Below, in pieces: positions 35,055-44,696 of a DNA stretch of 64,000 bases. The notes under the pieces are model-generated. The model searched no databases. It had not been told where the DNA came from and saw only the letters and a program-made list of their open reading frames with translations. How positions within the stretch are numbered: the stretch's first letter is position 1; every line of letters begins with the position of its first letter. The DNA comes from an uncultured Sphingomonadaceae bacterium (GTDB taxonomy: Bacteria; Pseudomonadota; Alphaproteobacteria; Sphingomonadales; Sphingomonadaceae): the NCBI GenBank assembly GCA_947501325.1, contig CANMVC010000002.1:1054001-1118000 (forward strand). The letters are read 5' to 3'. The position numbers and the translations under genes are program-made.

Positions 35055-36508
35055 TCGGCTATCTCCGGGCGTTCAAAGAAGACGTCATGAGTATCTTGTG
35101 CTGTCCGGTCATCTTTGGCCTGGACAGTGAGTTTGAATTCCTTTCGTGCAGGCCCGTCTCCTGGCGCTGCAACGAACAGGCGCACCCTGCCAACACTGTC
35201 AGCGGGTACCTTCACTAAGACGTTTTGACCGGCTGTTTCCCGTAATCCTTCGTTCGTCCACAGCACAGCACCGTGAAGACCAGACATGGAAATCTCCATC
35301 TCGCGCGGCCGGTTCTCCATATTACGCAGGTTGACCGTATAAGCGTTACGCACATCCCCATCGGCAAGCTGTACATAAAGCGGATTGCGGTCATGATTGG
35401 CGCTGATGTCGATACGGGTGCGGTTGCCGACCGCAAATAGCATCGCCAAGCCAATCGCGCCCCAAGCCGAAAAGTAAAGGATAGTGCGCGGCCGGAACAG
35501 CGTTTTCAGAACAGGCGTATGTGGCTGGCCCAGCTTTTCCCGTTCAGCATCTTCCTCAGTCACGTAGTCAATCAGGCCACGTGGCCGTCCAACTTGATCC
35601 ATCACATTGTCACATGCATCAATGCACAAGGCACAAGTGATGCAGCCGATTTGCGGCCCTTCGCGAATATCGATCCCGGTCGGGCAGACCGCGACACATT
35701 GATTGCAATCAATACAGTCGCCAAAGCTGCCAGGCTGGGCTTGTGCTTTTTTCACGCTACCGCGTGGTTCGCCGCGCCAGTCCTTATAAGTGACAGTAAG
35801 CGAATTTTCGTCCATCATTGCGGCCTGTATGCGCGGCCACGGGCACATGTAGATGCACACTTGCTCGCGCATGAAACCACCAAAGATAAACGTGGTCGCG
35901 GTCAGTACGCCGACAGTAGCGTAAGCAACGAAGGCCGCTTCTCCCGTAAAAAAGTCTCGTGCCAATGTCGGTGCATCGGCAAAGTAAAATATCCAGGCCC
36001 CACCAGTGGCCACCGATAGCAGCAGCCAGATCGTCCATTTGCTAAGCCGCTTGGCAATTTTCTTGGGTCCCCAGGGGGCGTCCTGCAAGCGGAACTGCGC
36101 ATTGCGGTCTCCGTCTATGGCGCGTTCCACATGTTGGAACAAATCAGTCCAGACGGTTTGCGGGCAAGAATATCCGCACCAGGCGCGGCCGACAGCAGAC
36201 GTCACCAGAAACAGACCAATCCCCGCCATAACCAGCATACCCGCGACATAATAGAATTCATGGGGCCATATTTCGATACCGAACATGAAAAACCGGCGGT
36301 TCGCGAGATCAACCAATACCGCCTGATCCGGCGCATAGGGCCCGCGATCCCAGCGGATCCATGGCGTGATATAATAGATGCCAAGCGTAACCGCCATGAT
36401 CACCCATTTCAGCCGCCGGAAAGTGCCGTCTACCGCCTTGGGATAAACGCCTTTGCGCTTTTCATAGAGCTGCAGCTGGGGATCAAAAATTTCTTCAGGA
36501 TTGCTCAT
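35051..36508 (-). CDS. ccoG: Cytochrome c oxidase accessory protein CcoG (FixG/RdxA)
   Basis: Encodes about 485 residues from ATG 36508 (GAGAAG eight bases upstream); a GTG three codons earlier is also possible. Several membrane helices with GYSCPQTVWTDLF and CIYMCPWPRIQAAMMD precede a two-cluster ferredoxin-like domain CIDCNQCVAVCPTGIDIR and CITCALCIDACD. The C-terminal third is an Ig-like FixG_C domain in the periplasm. CcoG reduces Cu(II) to Cu(I) for cbb3 oxidase biogenesis. The 5' end overlaps the ccoP stop by about 14 bases. Confidence 0.94.
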   Translation of the reverse strand: MSNPEEIFDPQLQLYEKRKGVYPKAVDGTFRRLKWVIMAVTLGIYYITPWIRWDRGPYAPDQAVLVDLANRRFFMFGIEIWPHEFYYVAGMLVMAGIGLFLVTSAVGRAWCGYSCPQTVWTDLFQHVERAIDGDRNAQFRLQDAPWGPKKIAKRLSKWTIWLLLSVATGGAWIFYFADAPTLARDFFTGEAAFVAYATVGVLTATTFIFGGFMREQVCIYMCPWPRIQAAMMDENSLTVTYKDWRGEPRGSVKKAQAQPGSFGDCIDCNQCVAVCPTGIDIREGPQIGCITCALCIDACDNVMDQVGRPRGLIDYVTEEDAEREKLGQPHTPVLKTLFRPRTILYFSAWGAIGLAMLFAVGNRTRIDISANHDRNPLYVQLADGDVRNAYTVNLRNMENRPREMEISMSGLHGAVLWTNEGLRETAGQNVLVKVPADSVGRVRLFVAAPGDGPARKEFKLTVQAKDDRTAQDTHDVFFERPEIAE

Positions 36509-37484
36509 CTTGTCCACTTCTCGCGGTATTGCTTTGCTCCGCTTCGTTGGTCACGGCATCACCATTGACTTGCTCCAACGTCTCTTCATTCAGCTCTTCA
36601 ACTGCGGGTAGTGTTTCCCCGCCGCCAAGCGAATGAACATAAGCAGTCAGCATCCGGATCGTTGCCGGATCCAGCCGCTGGCCCCAGCGCGGCATTACGC
36701 CGTATCGGCTGTTCGTAACCGTCTCGGTCAGCGAGGCGCGATCAAGACCGTAGAGGCTGATCGCATCGGTCAAATTGGGCGCACCTTGCGTCCGATCGCC
36801 CTTGGCATCATTGCCGTGACAAATGGTGCAATTGGCTTCAAACAATACGGCACCGCGCGCGGATGAAGCACTAGGCTGCTCCCGCCCGCTCAGCACACGG
36901 ACGTGCGACACCACGTCCTGAATTTCATTAGGTTGCAATATCCCGTCGCGGCCAAAAGCCGGCATCTGGGAAAAGCGTGTATCGGGATGGTCCGGGTTCC
37001 GGATCCCGTGAATAAGCGTATATTCAATCGCTTCCATATCACCGCCCCACAACCACTCATCGTCATTGAGGTTAGGATAACCTTTCGAACCTGCGGCACC
37101 AGCACCATGGCATTGCACGCAATGTACTTTGAAAGCGGAACGCCCGCCCTCTATCGCCGCCTGCAGCAGTTCAGGACTGCCGCTCAGCTTGCGGATATCG
37201 GTAGATACCAGCGCTTGTCGTATTGGTTCCAGTTCTACTTCACGAGCGGCCACAGATTTTTCATACTCGCCACGGCTTGACCAACCGAGCACACCTTCGG
37301 TTGCGCTGTTGACGAGCGGCCAAGCGGGATAGAGTATCACATAAATGATGCCCCAGATGATGGTCGCATAGAGGGTCCATAACCACCAGCGCGGCATCGG
37401 CGTATCAAGTTCTTCGATACCATCCCATTCATGGCCAACCGTCTTGGTACCTGTTGCTTCATCTACTCTTTGTTTATCAACCAT
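36495..37484 (-). CDS. ccoP: cbb3-type cytochrome c oxidase subunit III (diheme)
   Basis: Encodes 329 residues from ATG 37484, which overlaps the ccoQ stop by eight bases. The N-terminal FixP domain carries HEWDGIEELDTPMPRWWLW and a membrane helix (WTLYATIIWGIIYVILYPAWPL). Two cytochrome c domains follow, with heme-binding CVQCHGAG and CTICHGND and distal Met ligands in FSQMPAFGRDG and RYGVMPRWG. It feeds electrons to CcoO/CcoN. The tail after GGGE is acidic and unusually long. Confidence 0.95.
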   Translation of the reverse strand: MVDKQRVDEATGTKTVGHEWDGIEELDTPMPRWWLWTLYATIIWGIIYVILYPAWPLVNSATEGVLGWSSRGEYEKSVAAREVELEPIRQALVSTDIRKLSGSPELLQAAIEGGRSAFKVHCVQCHGAGAAGSKGYPNLNDDEWLWGGDMEAIEYTLIHGIRNPDHPDTRFSQMPAFGRDGILQPNEIQDVVSHVRVLSGREQPSASSARGAVLFEANCTICHGNDAKGDRTQGAPNLTDAISLYGLDRASLTETVTNSRYGVMPRWGQRLDPATIRMLTAYVHSLGGGETLPAVEELNEETLEQVNGDAVTNEAEQSNTARSGQDEQS

Positions 37485-37638
37485 CGTCGTGATCCTCTTC
37501 AAAGATCATATGCGCTGCTTCATTATGTTTCCGGCCTGATCCGGGTCGAAAAGTCCAACCGATCATGGTCAAAAAGACCATGCCCAGAAACAGCAACCCC
37601 CAACTATCCGCAAAATGCCTGAGTGCCTCGTAACTCAT
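37477..37638 (-). CDS. ccoQ: cbb3-type cytochrome c oxidase subunit CcoQ
   Basis: Encodes 53 residues, start ATG 37638, stop 37477-37479. One membrane helix ([18 protein letters not shown]) is followed by [19 protein letters not shown], the pattern RPG.....e.A..i.f.D expected for CcoQ. CcoQ stabilises the complex. It overlaps ccoO (four bases) and ccoP (eight bases), confirming the N-O-Q-P order. Confidence 0.93.
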   Translation of the reverse strand: MSYEALRHFADSWGLLFLGMVFLTMIGWTFRPGSGRKHNEAAHMIFEEDHDDG

Positions 37639-38369
37639 CGCGGCTCCTCCTGCGCTTCCCCTGCCTCAAAATCGACCAATGTGCCGATCATCTGCAGATA
37701 GGCCACCAAAGCGTCCATTTCCGTCAGCCGGTCCGGGTCACCATCGAAATCTCGGACTTGCGCTTTGGGATAGCGCTCGACCAGATCGGTCGTCACCGCC
37801 TCGGGATCGGCTTGCGCCATCAGGTCCTCGTTGGCGGCTGCAATCGCTTCCTCGGTATAGGGAACACCCACCCGTTTTTGAGCGGTAAGATGCTTGACCA
37901 TATCGCCAGCATTCAAATCCTTCTCAGCGAGAAATGCATATGGGGGCATGATTGATTCCGGAACGACCGACCGGGGATCGATCAGATGCTGGACATGCCA
38001 TTCATCCGAATAGCGTCCGCCAACTCGCGCGAGATCAGGGCCGGTCCTTTTGGAGCCCCATTGAAACGGATGGTCGTACATGCTTTCGGCAGCCAGACTG
38101 TAATGACCATAACGCTCTACTTCATCGCGAAATGGCCGGATCATCTGACTGTGGCAACTATAACATCCTTCCCGAATGTAGATATTGCGCCCAGCCAATT
38201 CGAGCGGTGTATAAGGTCGCATCCCTTCGACTTCCTCGATCGTGTTATCGATCCAGAATAGCGGCGCAATTTCTACAATCCCGCCAATTGCCACGGTGAC
38301 AAAGGCTGCTAGCCCAAGCAGGGTGACGTTGCGTTCAAGCTTCTTATGTTTTTCAGCAAAACCGGCCAT
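37635..38369 (-). CDS. ccoO: cbb3-type cytochrome c oxidase subunit II (monoheme)
   Basis: Encodes 244 residues from ATG 38369 with GGGAGG upstream; an upstream in-frame start adds 16 residues. One membrane helix ([25 protein letters not shown]) anchors a periplasmic cytochrome c domain with [21 protein letters not shown] as heme site, and RRDGPDLAR-like [19 protein letters not shown]. The C-terminus contains [12 protein letters not shown]. It passes electrons between CcoP and CcoN. Confidence 0.95.
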   Translation of the reverse strand: MAGFAEKHKKLERNVTLLGLAAFVTVAIGGIVEIAPLFWIDNTIEEVEGMRPYTPLELAGRNIYIREGCYSCHSQMIRPFRDEVERYGHYSLAAESMYDHPFQWGSKRTGPDLARVGGRYSDEWHVQHLIDPRSVVPESIMPPYAFLAEKDLNAGDMVKHLTAQKRVGVPYTEEAIAAANEDLMAQADPEAVTTDLVERYPKAQVRDFDGDPDRLTEMDALVAYLQMIGTLVDFEAGEAQEEPR

Positions 38370-38382
38370 ATTCTCGCCTCCC

Positions 38383-40053
38383 TTATTCGGCTGGCGCAAT
38401 TGCGGGTTTACCCACAATCGGCTTGTCTAATTCCTCGTTATGAGGCGTTTCGGTCATGGGTTTTTCGTCGCGCTGCTTGCCCGCAATCGTCATCCAGACA
38501 TTGTAAACCAGCACGATGGCACCCGCGAGATAGAGCAATCCGCCCGTCGCACGGATCAGGTACATGGGCAGCATGGCCGAGACGACTTCCGAGAAAGCGT
38601 AGACCAGATAACCATCGTCACCATATTCGCGCCACATCAGACCCTGCATGATGCCGGCAACCCACATTGACGCGGCGTAGAGAACGATGCCAAGCGTCGC
38701 GAGCCAGAAATGCCAGTTCACCATCCGCAGCGAATAGAGCCGCTGCTTGCCCCACAGACGCGGGACGAGATAATAGAGGCAGGCAAAGGTGATCATACCA
38801 TTCCAGCCGAGCGCACCGCTGTGCACATGGCCAATCGTCCAGTCGGTATAATGGGACAGGCTGTTGACGGCCTTGATCGACATCATCGGACCTTCAAAGG
38901 TGCTCATCCCGTAAAAAGCGAGCGCCAGAACCATCATCCGGATAATTGGATCGGTCCGGATCTTGTCCCATGCACCGTTCAGCGTCATCAGGCCGTTGAT
39001 CATGCCGCCCCAGCTGGGCATCCACAGCACGACCGAGAAAACCATGCCGAGCGTCTGAGCCCAGTCGGGCAGCGCCGTGTAGTGCAAATGGTGTGGTCCG
39101 GCCCAGATATAGAGGAAGATGAGCGACCAGAAGTGGATGATCGACAGACGATAGCTGTAAACCGGCCGCTCTGCCTGTTTCGGCACGAAATAATACATCA
39201 TCGCCAGGAAACCAGCGGTCAGGAAAAATCCAACCGCATTATGACCATACCACCACTGGGTCAGCGCATCCTGCACCCCGGCAAAAGCCGCATAGCTTTT
39301 GGAACCGAGCAAGCTGACAGGCATCGACAATCCATTAACGACATGCAGCATCGCAATGGTCAGGATGAAGGAGAGATAGAACCAGTTGGCGACATAGATA
39401 TGCGGTTCCGACCGGCGCACAATTGTGCCGATGAACACTGCCGCATAGCAAAGCCAGACAATGGTAAGCCACAGATCGACATACCACTCGGGTTCGGCAT
39501 ATTCCTTGGACTGGGTGACACCCATCAGATAGCCGGTGGCAGCCAGCACGATGAACAGCTGATACCCCCAGAAAACGAAACGGGCGAGGCCGGGGAAGGC
39601 CAACCTCGCCCTGCAGGTGCGCTGCACGACATAATAACTTGTCGCGATCAGTGCATTGCCTCCGAAAGCAAAAATAACGGCAGATGTATGGAGCGGTCGC
39701 AATCGACCGAAAGTGGTGAATTCATTGTTGAGATTAAGCACGGGAAAAGCCAGTTGCAGGGCAATGATTAGCCCGACCGTCAAACCGGCAATTCCCCAAA
39801 AAATCGTTGCAATCACACCCCAGCGTATCGGATCATCATCATATGTACCGGGATCTGCAGGCGCCTTTAATATGCCGCGCCCTATGGCGGCATAATCAGC
39901 TTTGTTGATCGTCACCCACAAGGTGATTCCCGCAGCTAGGGCGATAATCGCCATGTGTACGGCGAAACCAGCGTCTGCCGCCAATACCATTGCGATAAAT
40001 GCAAGAAATACTATGGCCAGCCAACCGCTAGCCTTCAATAAGAGCGTATCCAT
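38383..40053 (-). CDS. ccoN: cbb3-type cytochrome c oxidase subunit I
   Basis: Encodes 556 residues with about 12-14 membrane helices. Heme and CuB ligands are visible as His in [48 protein letters not shown] and [15 protein letters not shown]. It reduces O2 at low concentration and pumps protons. The first ~90 residues add two helices before the catalytic core, more than in short CcoN proteins. It is first in the ccoNOQPGHIS cluster and has an FNR box about 85 bases upstream. Confidence 0.96.
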   Translation of the reverse strand: MDTLLLKASGWLAIVFLAFIAMVLAADAGFAVHMAIIALAAGITLWVTINKADYAAIGRGILKAPADPGTYDDDPIRWGVIATIFWGIAGLTVGLIIALQLAFPVLNLNNEFTTFGRLRPLHTSAVIFAFGGNALIATSYYVVQRTCRARLAFPGLARFVFWGYQLFIVLAATGYLMGVTQSKEYAEPEWYVDLWLTIVWLCYAAVFIGTIVRRSEPHIYVANWFYLSFILTIAMLHVVNGLSMPVSLLGSKSYAAFAGVQDALTQWWYGHNAVGFFLTAGFLAMMYYFVPKQAERPVYSYRLSIIHFWSLIFLYIWAGPHHLHYTALPDWAQTLGMVFSVVLWMPSWGGMINGLMTLNGAWDKIRTDPIIRMMVLALAFYGMSTFEGPMMSIKAVNSLSHYTDWTIGHVHSGALGWNGMITFACLYYLVPRLWGKQRLYSLRMVNWHFWLATLGIVLYAASMWVAGIMQGLMWREYGDDGYLVYAFSEVVSAMLPMYLIRATGGLLYLAGAIVLVYNVWMTIAGKQRDEKPMTETPHNEELDKPIVGKPAIAPAE

Positions 40054-40131
40054 GATGTCCTTCCCTGTGTGGACGTTTCAAAAGAAACGCCTTCAACAGG
40101 CAGGGCATGGCAGGCCCGGTCGCGGATCACA

Positions 40132-40145
40132 TTGATTCAGATCAA
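40132..40145. promoter_or_regulatory. FNR/FixK box upstream of ccoN
   Basis: TTGAT-TCAG-ATCAA is a perfect match to the consensus TTGATnnnnATCAA. It is centred about 85 bases before the ccoN start and lies between the fnr-type gene and the oxidase operon it should activate when oxygen is low. Confidence 0.9.
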
Positions 40146-40206
40146 CGCAAAACAATCTTTAAAAATTCTATCGCTGATGAAGATAAAAGCTATCAGCTAG
40201 CGCCTC

Positions 40207-40917
40207 TCAGGCCGCCCCGGCATCGGCAATATTCTGCAATCGCATGCTATCCAATATCTGGACATTGCGATGATCCGGCAGCGCTATTATGTCATTCTTC
40301 TTCAATTGCGTCATCTGGCGACTAACGGTTTCGATGGTCAGACCCAATATGTCGGCTACTTGTTGTCGCCCGAAAGGCAAGGCAAATTCTTCGAGATTTC
40401 CACCAACCACGCTGCAACTGGCATCTGCTAGCCGGTCTGACATTTCCAACAGGAACGAGGCTACGCGCTCTGAAGCGGTTTTTCGGCCCAGCAGCAGCAT
40501 CGAACGGCGAACCCGGTCCAGCTCGGTCAGCGTCCGTTGCAATAATTTATGCTCCAAATCTGGATGTTCGCGAACAAACTTATCAAAATCGGATCGAGAG
40601 AATACGCAGACTTTTGAATCGGCCAGTGCGGTGACGGTATATTCATTCTTGTCGCCAAATGGCCGACCGACAAAATCAGAGGGATAAAGCAAACCGATAA
40701 TCTGCTCTCGACCATCTTCCAGAGAGGAGGTCAGTTTGAAGGCGCCTTCAACGACATTGGCCACGATCAAACTGTCGTCGCCTTCCCATATCAGGGCCTG
40801 TCCGGCCTTTATCGAAACCTTGCGGGAGAGGCGGTTGATCGCGATCAGTTCGTCCGCGTCCAATGCGGAGCAAATCGCTTTATTTTTGACAACACATTGT
40901 TCGCAATTGTTTATCAT
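40207..40917 (-). CDS. FNR-type (FnrL) oxygen-responsive transcription regulator
   Basis: Encodes 236 residues. The N-terminus has NCEQCVVKNKAIC, three closely spaced Cys as in FNR, and a fourth candidate lies in DSKVCVFSRSDF (about residue 104), so a [4Fe-4S] oxygen sensor is likely. A cNMP-binding-like beta roll (about 25-120), a dimer helix and a C-terminal Crp-type HTH follow; the recognition helix in LGLTIETVSRQMTQLKK has the E-x2-S-R signature for TTGAT half sites. It sits directly upstream of ccoN on the same strand; the FNR box lies between them. Confidence 0.93.
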   Translation of the reverse strand: MINNCEQCVVKNKAICSALDADELIAINRLSRKVSIKAGQALIWEGDDSLIVANVVEGAFKLTSSLEDGREQIIGLLYPSDFVGRPFGDKNEYTVTALADSKVCVFSRSDFDKFVREHPDLEHKLLQRTLTELDRVRRSMLLLGRKTASERVASFLLEMSDRLADASCSVVGGNLEEFALPFGRQQVADILGLTIETVSRQMTQLKKNDIIALPDHRNVQILDSMRLQNIADAGAA

Positions 40918-41033
40918 AAGTCAGTAAACCTCGTCGAATGTCAGGGCAATTGCCCGGCTTCTTCCCCGATTTTTTTGACCGATATTGTCAAGCGTTCTGT
41001 CGCCCCCGCCGGCGCGAAACACCATTCCAAATT

Positions 41034-41579
41034 CTAAAATGGGACGTCGTCATCCAGGTCGCTGTCAAATGCGCCCCCGCCCTGGCCGCCTGATGACCCG
41101 CCACCGGATGATCCTCCGCCGGTGCTACCCCAGCCGTCGCTAGAACCGCCACCCGAGCCACCACCAGAACCGCCACCGCTCCAACCATCATTGCCGCCAC
41201 CTTGGCCGCCGCCCATGCCACCACCTTGGCGGGAATCGAGCATTTCCAGCTTACCGTCAAAGCCTTGCAAGACAATCTCGGTCGAGTAGCGGTCATTGCC
41301 GGACTGATCCTGCCATTTGCGGGTTTGCAACTTGCCTTCGATATAGACTTTGCTGCCCTTGCGGAGATATTTTTCAGCAACACCGGCCAAGCCTTCGGAG
41401 AAGATTGCGACGCTATGCCACTCGGTCTTTTCCTTTTTCTCTCCGGTATTGCGATCTTTCCAGCTTTCGGATGTCGCGATGCGCAGATTGCAGACTTTAC
41501 CGCCATTGTTAAACGTACGCACTTCAGGGTCGGCACCCAGATTTCCTACGATAATTACTTTGTTGATGCCGCCAGCCAT
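41034..41579 (-). CDS. ssb: Single-stranded DNA-binding protein
   Basis: Encodes 181 residues from ATG 41579 (AAGGGG nine bases upstream); the frame is open another 50 codons but those overlap feoB. The OB-fold (1-110) begins [22 protein letters not shown] Gly/Ser-rich linker (about 115-170) with many GGG repeats leads to the conserved acidic tip DDDVPF that binds partner proteins. It acts in replication, recombination and repair. Confidence 0.96.
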   Translation of the reverse strand: MAGGINKVIIVGNLGADPEVRTFNNGGKVCNLRIATSESWKDRNTGEKKEKTEWHSVAIFSEGLAGVAEKYLRKGSKVYIEGKLQTRKWQDQSGNDRYSTEIVLQGFDGKLEMLDSRQGGGMGGGQGGGNDGWSGGGSGGGSGGGSSDGWGSTGGGSSGGGSSGGQGGGAFDSDLDDDVPF

Positions 41580-41632
41580 TTGCTTTTTCCCCTTGGAATA
41601 TCTGTGATGTTTTTCGAGTCTCTGGAGGCTCT

Positions 41633-43492
41633 TTACAGGCCCAGTGCGACTGCCGTCCAGTAGGTAATCCCGGCTGCGCCGTAAGCCAATGCGAAAAGAT
41701 AGCCGAGCATGAACATCGGCCATTTCCAACTATTAGTTTCACGGCGGGTCACGGCGATGGTGGAGATACATTGCGGCGCAAACACAAACCACGCAAGAAA
41801 AGCCAGCGCTGTTGGCAGAGACCAGCGGCTTTGCAGCCGTTCGGTCAATGACTTGGCTTCGGCTTCCTCATCCGGCGCATCAATCGCGTATGTTGTCGCC
41901 AAGGCCGCGACTGCTACTTCGCGCGCCGCCATGGCGGGGATTAGAGCCAGGGCAATATCACGATTAAAACCAATCGGAGCGACCACCGGTTCAATAACAT
42001 TGGCTATCCGGCCAGCAGCAGAATAATCGACCTGACTGACAGGGCTGTCGATCGGCACTTTGGGATAAGTCAGCATCAGCCACAAAATAACCGTTGCGGC
42101 AAAGATGATCGTACCAGCGCGGCGCATGAATATCCAAGCGCGCTGCCATAGGCCCAATAATATATCGCGGATGCGCGGCAATTGATATTTCGGCATTTCC
42201 ATCAGAAAGCCGCTATTAGGTCCTTTGGCCACGGTGCTGCGCAAGACCAGCGCCACGACCATCGCTCCGGCAATGCCGAATATATAAAGTCCGAATAGGA
42301 CCAGCCCTTGCAAACCAACGCCCAGCCCGACATCGCGCGCTGGAATAAATGCGCCAATGATGATCGCATAAACCGGCAACCGCGCGGAGCAGGTCATCAG
42401 TGGAGCCACCAATATGGTGGTGAGCCGGTCTTTCGGGTCGGCTATACTGCGCGTTGCCATGATGCCGGGGATAGCGCAGGCGAAAGACGAAAGTAGCGGA
42501 ATGAAGCTGCGACCGGAAAGGCCGACACTGGCCATCAAGCGGTCCATGATGAAGGCTGCACGGGTCATGTAACCACTGGCTTCGAGAAGCAGAATGAACA
42601 GGAACAAGATCAGAATTTGGGGCAGGAAAACGACGACCGAGCCGACTCCTCCAATGGCCCCTTCAATAATGAAATCGCGCAAAAAGCCTTCGCCGAGATT
42701 GGCTTGGACGCTGGCGGCAGTCCACTCACTCGCACGCTCGATCCAGCCGATTGGCGCTTCGGACCAAGCAAAGACCGCCTGAAACATGACAAACATGATC
42801 GCGAGCAGGATGACCGGGCCGGCAATCGGGTGCAAGAACATCGCGTCAGCGCGCTCTGACCAGCGGCGACCCGCTGTTTCCGAAACGATGGCCAGATTAG
42901 CGATTGTCTTCGCCTGTTTGCGCAGTCCGTGTTTCCGTTCTTTTGCAACCACAACAGCCTGCTGGTCTGCTTTTTCGCTCAACCGGGCTTCAATCGCGGC
43001 GGACAAATCCTCAAGCCCGCGGCGGCGCACGGCAACCGTCGATATTACCGGCACACCCAATGATTTTTCAAGCTTTGCGGGATCGAGCGTCAGTCCATCG
43101 CGCTCGGCCAAGTCCATCATGTTGAGTGCAATGACAACAGGCCGGCCCAGCGCAATGACTTCCAGCGCAAAACGCAGATGATTGTCGAGATTGGCGGCAT
43201 CCAGCACGATGATAATAGCATCGGGCTTTCGCTCGCCTAGCTGTTCGCCCATGATCACACTGCGAGTAACTGCTTCGTCGGGGCTGGTCGGATCAAGGCT
43301 ATAGCTGCCGGGCAGATCCACCAGTTCCGCAGGACGTCCGTCGGCCATCTGGAAGTGGCCTGATTTACGCTCGACGGTCACACCGGGATAGTTTGCGATT
43401 TTTTGTCGCGCACCGGTCAGCGCATTGAACAAGGCGCTTTTCCCAGCATTGGGGTTGCCCGCCAGGACAATGAGGTGCGCTGCTTCGCTCAT
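41633..43492 (-). CDS. feoB: Ferrous iron transporter FeoB
   Basis: Encodes 619 residues. The N-terminal G domain has [18 protein letters not shown] (G1), a G2 region [20 protein letters not shown] (G3) and LNMMD (G4), then a helical regulatory domain. The C-terminal ~400 residues include two Gate domains ([29 protein letters not shown]) with the conserved Cys. The last helices continue to ...ALGL without a cytoplasmic tail; FeoC is absent. It imports Fe2+ with FeoA, encoded just upstream with a three-base gap. Confidence 0.95.
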   Translation of the reverse strand: MSEAAHLIVLAGNPNAGKSALFNALTGARQKIANYPGVTVERKSGHFQMADGRPAELVDLPGSYSLDPTSPDEAVTRSVIMGEQLGERKPDAIIIVLDAANLDNHLRFALEVIALGRPVVIALNMMDLAERDGLTLDPAKLEKSLGVPVISTVAVRRRGLEDLSAAIEARLSEKADQQAVVVAKERKHGLRKQAKTIANLAIVSETAGRRWSERADAMFLHPIAGPVILLAIMFVMFQAVFAWSEAPIGWIERASEWTAASVQANLGEGFLRDFIIEGAIGGVGSVVVFLPQILILFLFILLLEASGYMTRAAFIMDRLMASVGLSGRSFIPLLSSFACAIPGIMATRSIADPKDRLTTILVAPLMTCSARLPVYAIIIGAFIPARDVGLGVGLQGLVLFGLYIFGIAGAMVVALVLRSTVAKGPNSGFLMEMPKYQLPRIRDILLGLWQRAWIFMRRAGTIIFAATVILWLMLTYPKVPIDSPVSQVDYSAAGRIANVIEPVVAPIGFNRDIALALIPAMAAREVAVAALATTYAIDAPDEEAEAKSLTERLQSRWSLPTALAFLAWFVFAPQCISTIAVTRRETNSWKWPMFMLGYLFALAYGAAGITYWTAVALGL

Positions 43493-43495
43493 GGC

Positions 43496-43762
43496 TTAAG
43501 CCGGAATAACCACCGATATGGCCGATGCATGGGATTTGCGCACCGCAATCATCATGCGCCCCACTTTGAGCGCGATTGGATCATTGAAGCCAAACATGCC
43601 CTTATGGAGTTTTTCGACTTCGACACCTTCATCCAAACCAAGCGCGCGCAGCCGGGCGCCTTCACTTTCTGACATGGAGTCCCAGTCGATGACAGAGATT
43701 TCGGCCCGCTGGTGCATGGACAAGCGATCCAGCGTAACCGCTAATGTAACCGGTGCGTTCAT
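43496..43762 (-). CDS. feoA: Ferrous iron transport protein FeoA
   Basis: Encodes 88 residues from ATG 43762 (a TTG four codons upstream is also in frame). The product is one SH3-like FeoA domain: ARLRALGLDEGVEVEKLHKGMFGFNDPIALKVGRMMIAVRKSHA. FeoA is a small cytoplasmic partner that modulates FeoB. A Fur-like AT-rich site precedes it. Confidence 0.9.
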   Translation of the reverse strand: MNAPVTLAVTLDRLSMHQRAEISVIDWDSMSESEGARLRALGLDEGVEVEKLHKGMFGFNDPIALKVGRMMIAVRKSHASAISVVIPA

Positions 43763-43788
43763 AGATAAACTCAATAGAACTCAGTTGC

Positions 43789-43810
43789 GACTGATTATCA
43801 TTATTGATTG
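43789..43810 (-). promoter_or_regulatory. Putative Fur (or Irr)-type site upstream of feoAB
   Basis: On the minus strand AATCAATAATGATAATCA matches much of the GATAATGATAATCATTATC Fur consensus. It lies about 30 bases before the feoA start, where a repressor would block transcription. It is a partial match, judged by eye. Confidence 0.5.
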
Positions 43811-43876
43811 ATACTGGCGAGTCTTTTGTTCCCGCACAAGATGCAGCTACTTGATAAGACTGGCAGAAAAATGTGA

Positions 43877-44554
43877 TCAGGTTCCGCGATAGCGCAGTCG
43901 GCCGATGAAGCGAGCCATGCTGAACCGGTCGCCGCCGGGCCGGGTGATCTTCGCTTTAACCTTTTCAAACTGCATCACATTTTCGATCCGGCGATCCAGA
44001 AATGCCTTGGTATCGGCATAATCTTCGCTTTCATCGTCGAGAAACACGCTGATTGTGCTGCCATAGACGGCCGACAGCAAAGTCCGTTTGGTGTAGTGAT
44101 TATAGTCTGTCGCGGTGTCACCGGCGAGCCGCCACATTCTGTCCGCCGCGCGCCACCCCAGCTTGGCTGCTTTCCGGAGATTGGGTGGCGCCGCGAGTAT
44201 CGCCAAGGCACGGCGCAGTCCTTCACGGTCGGCTTCCAGCACTTCCAACCGCGCCACAACCAAAGCGGTGATCCGCTCGCGGATTTTCATCGCGCCGAGT
44301 TCTTCCTCAGAAAATTTGGCAGCGATAGCCTCGTCAATTGACTGAAACCACGCATCGATCATGTCGACCGGACCTGTGTTAAACGCCAGTCCCGCCATCT
44401 CTACATCGACACCCGTTTGCTCTGCCGCTGCTACTACGGCTTTCTCGTTCCAGCCATCAAAAGCGGCCTGCGATGCCAAAAGCGGTGCCAGATAGGCGCG
44501 AACTTCGTCCAGTGTTGGATCGTCTCTTAGGGGTTCGGGGGTATTGGCATACAT
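43877..44554 (-). CDS. COQ9 family ubiquinone biosynthesis protein
   Basis: Encodes 225 residues. The family pattern is clear in the helical core: LASQAAFDGWNEKAVVAAAEQTGVD near the N-terminus, MKIRERITALVVARLEVLEADREGLRRALAIL in the middle, and DTATDYNHYTKRTLLSAVYGSTISVFLDDESEDYADTKAFLDRRIENVM toward the end (a few conserved residues named here, not all). COQ9 is a lipid-binding partner of the COQ7 hydroxylase in mitochondria and alphaproteobacteria. It is monocistronic and divergent from the Old Yellow Enzyme gene. Confidence 0.9.
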   Translation of the reverse strand: MYANTPEPLRDDPTLDEVRAYLAPLLASQAAFDGWNEKAVVAAAEQTGVDVEMAGLAFNTGPVDMIDAWFQSIDEAIAAKFSEEELGAMKIRERITALVVARLEVLEADREGLRRALAILAAPPNLRKAAKLGWRAADRMWRLAGDTATDYNHYTKRTLLSAVYGSTISVFLDDESEDYADTKAFLDRRIENVMQFEKVKAKITRPGGDRFSMARFIGRLRYRGT

Positions 44555-44696
44555 GTCCTGATGTTCCTTGCGGTTCGGGCAATCAATAAATCCGATATAG
44601 GCTGAAAGAAAAGATTTTCAAAGCATTGCATTGCAAAGCGCCACTGGTCTGATTAGCTATTCATCAAGCAGTTAAATCGAGCGAAAGAGCAATTTT

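Noticed and set aside
38710-39771. 353-codon plus-strand frame opposite ccoN
   Set aside because: It is antisense to a certain ccoN gene; its sequence is His/Pro/Arg-rich with no domain, as expected for a shadow frame.
41060-41230. Repetitive GGC/GCC tract that looks like a repeat array
   Set aside because: It encodes the Gly-rich linker of SSB.
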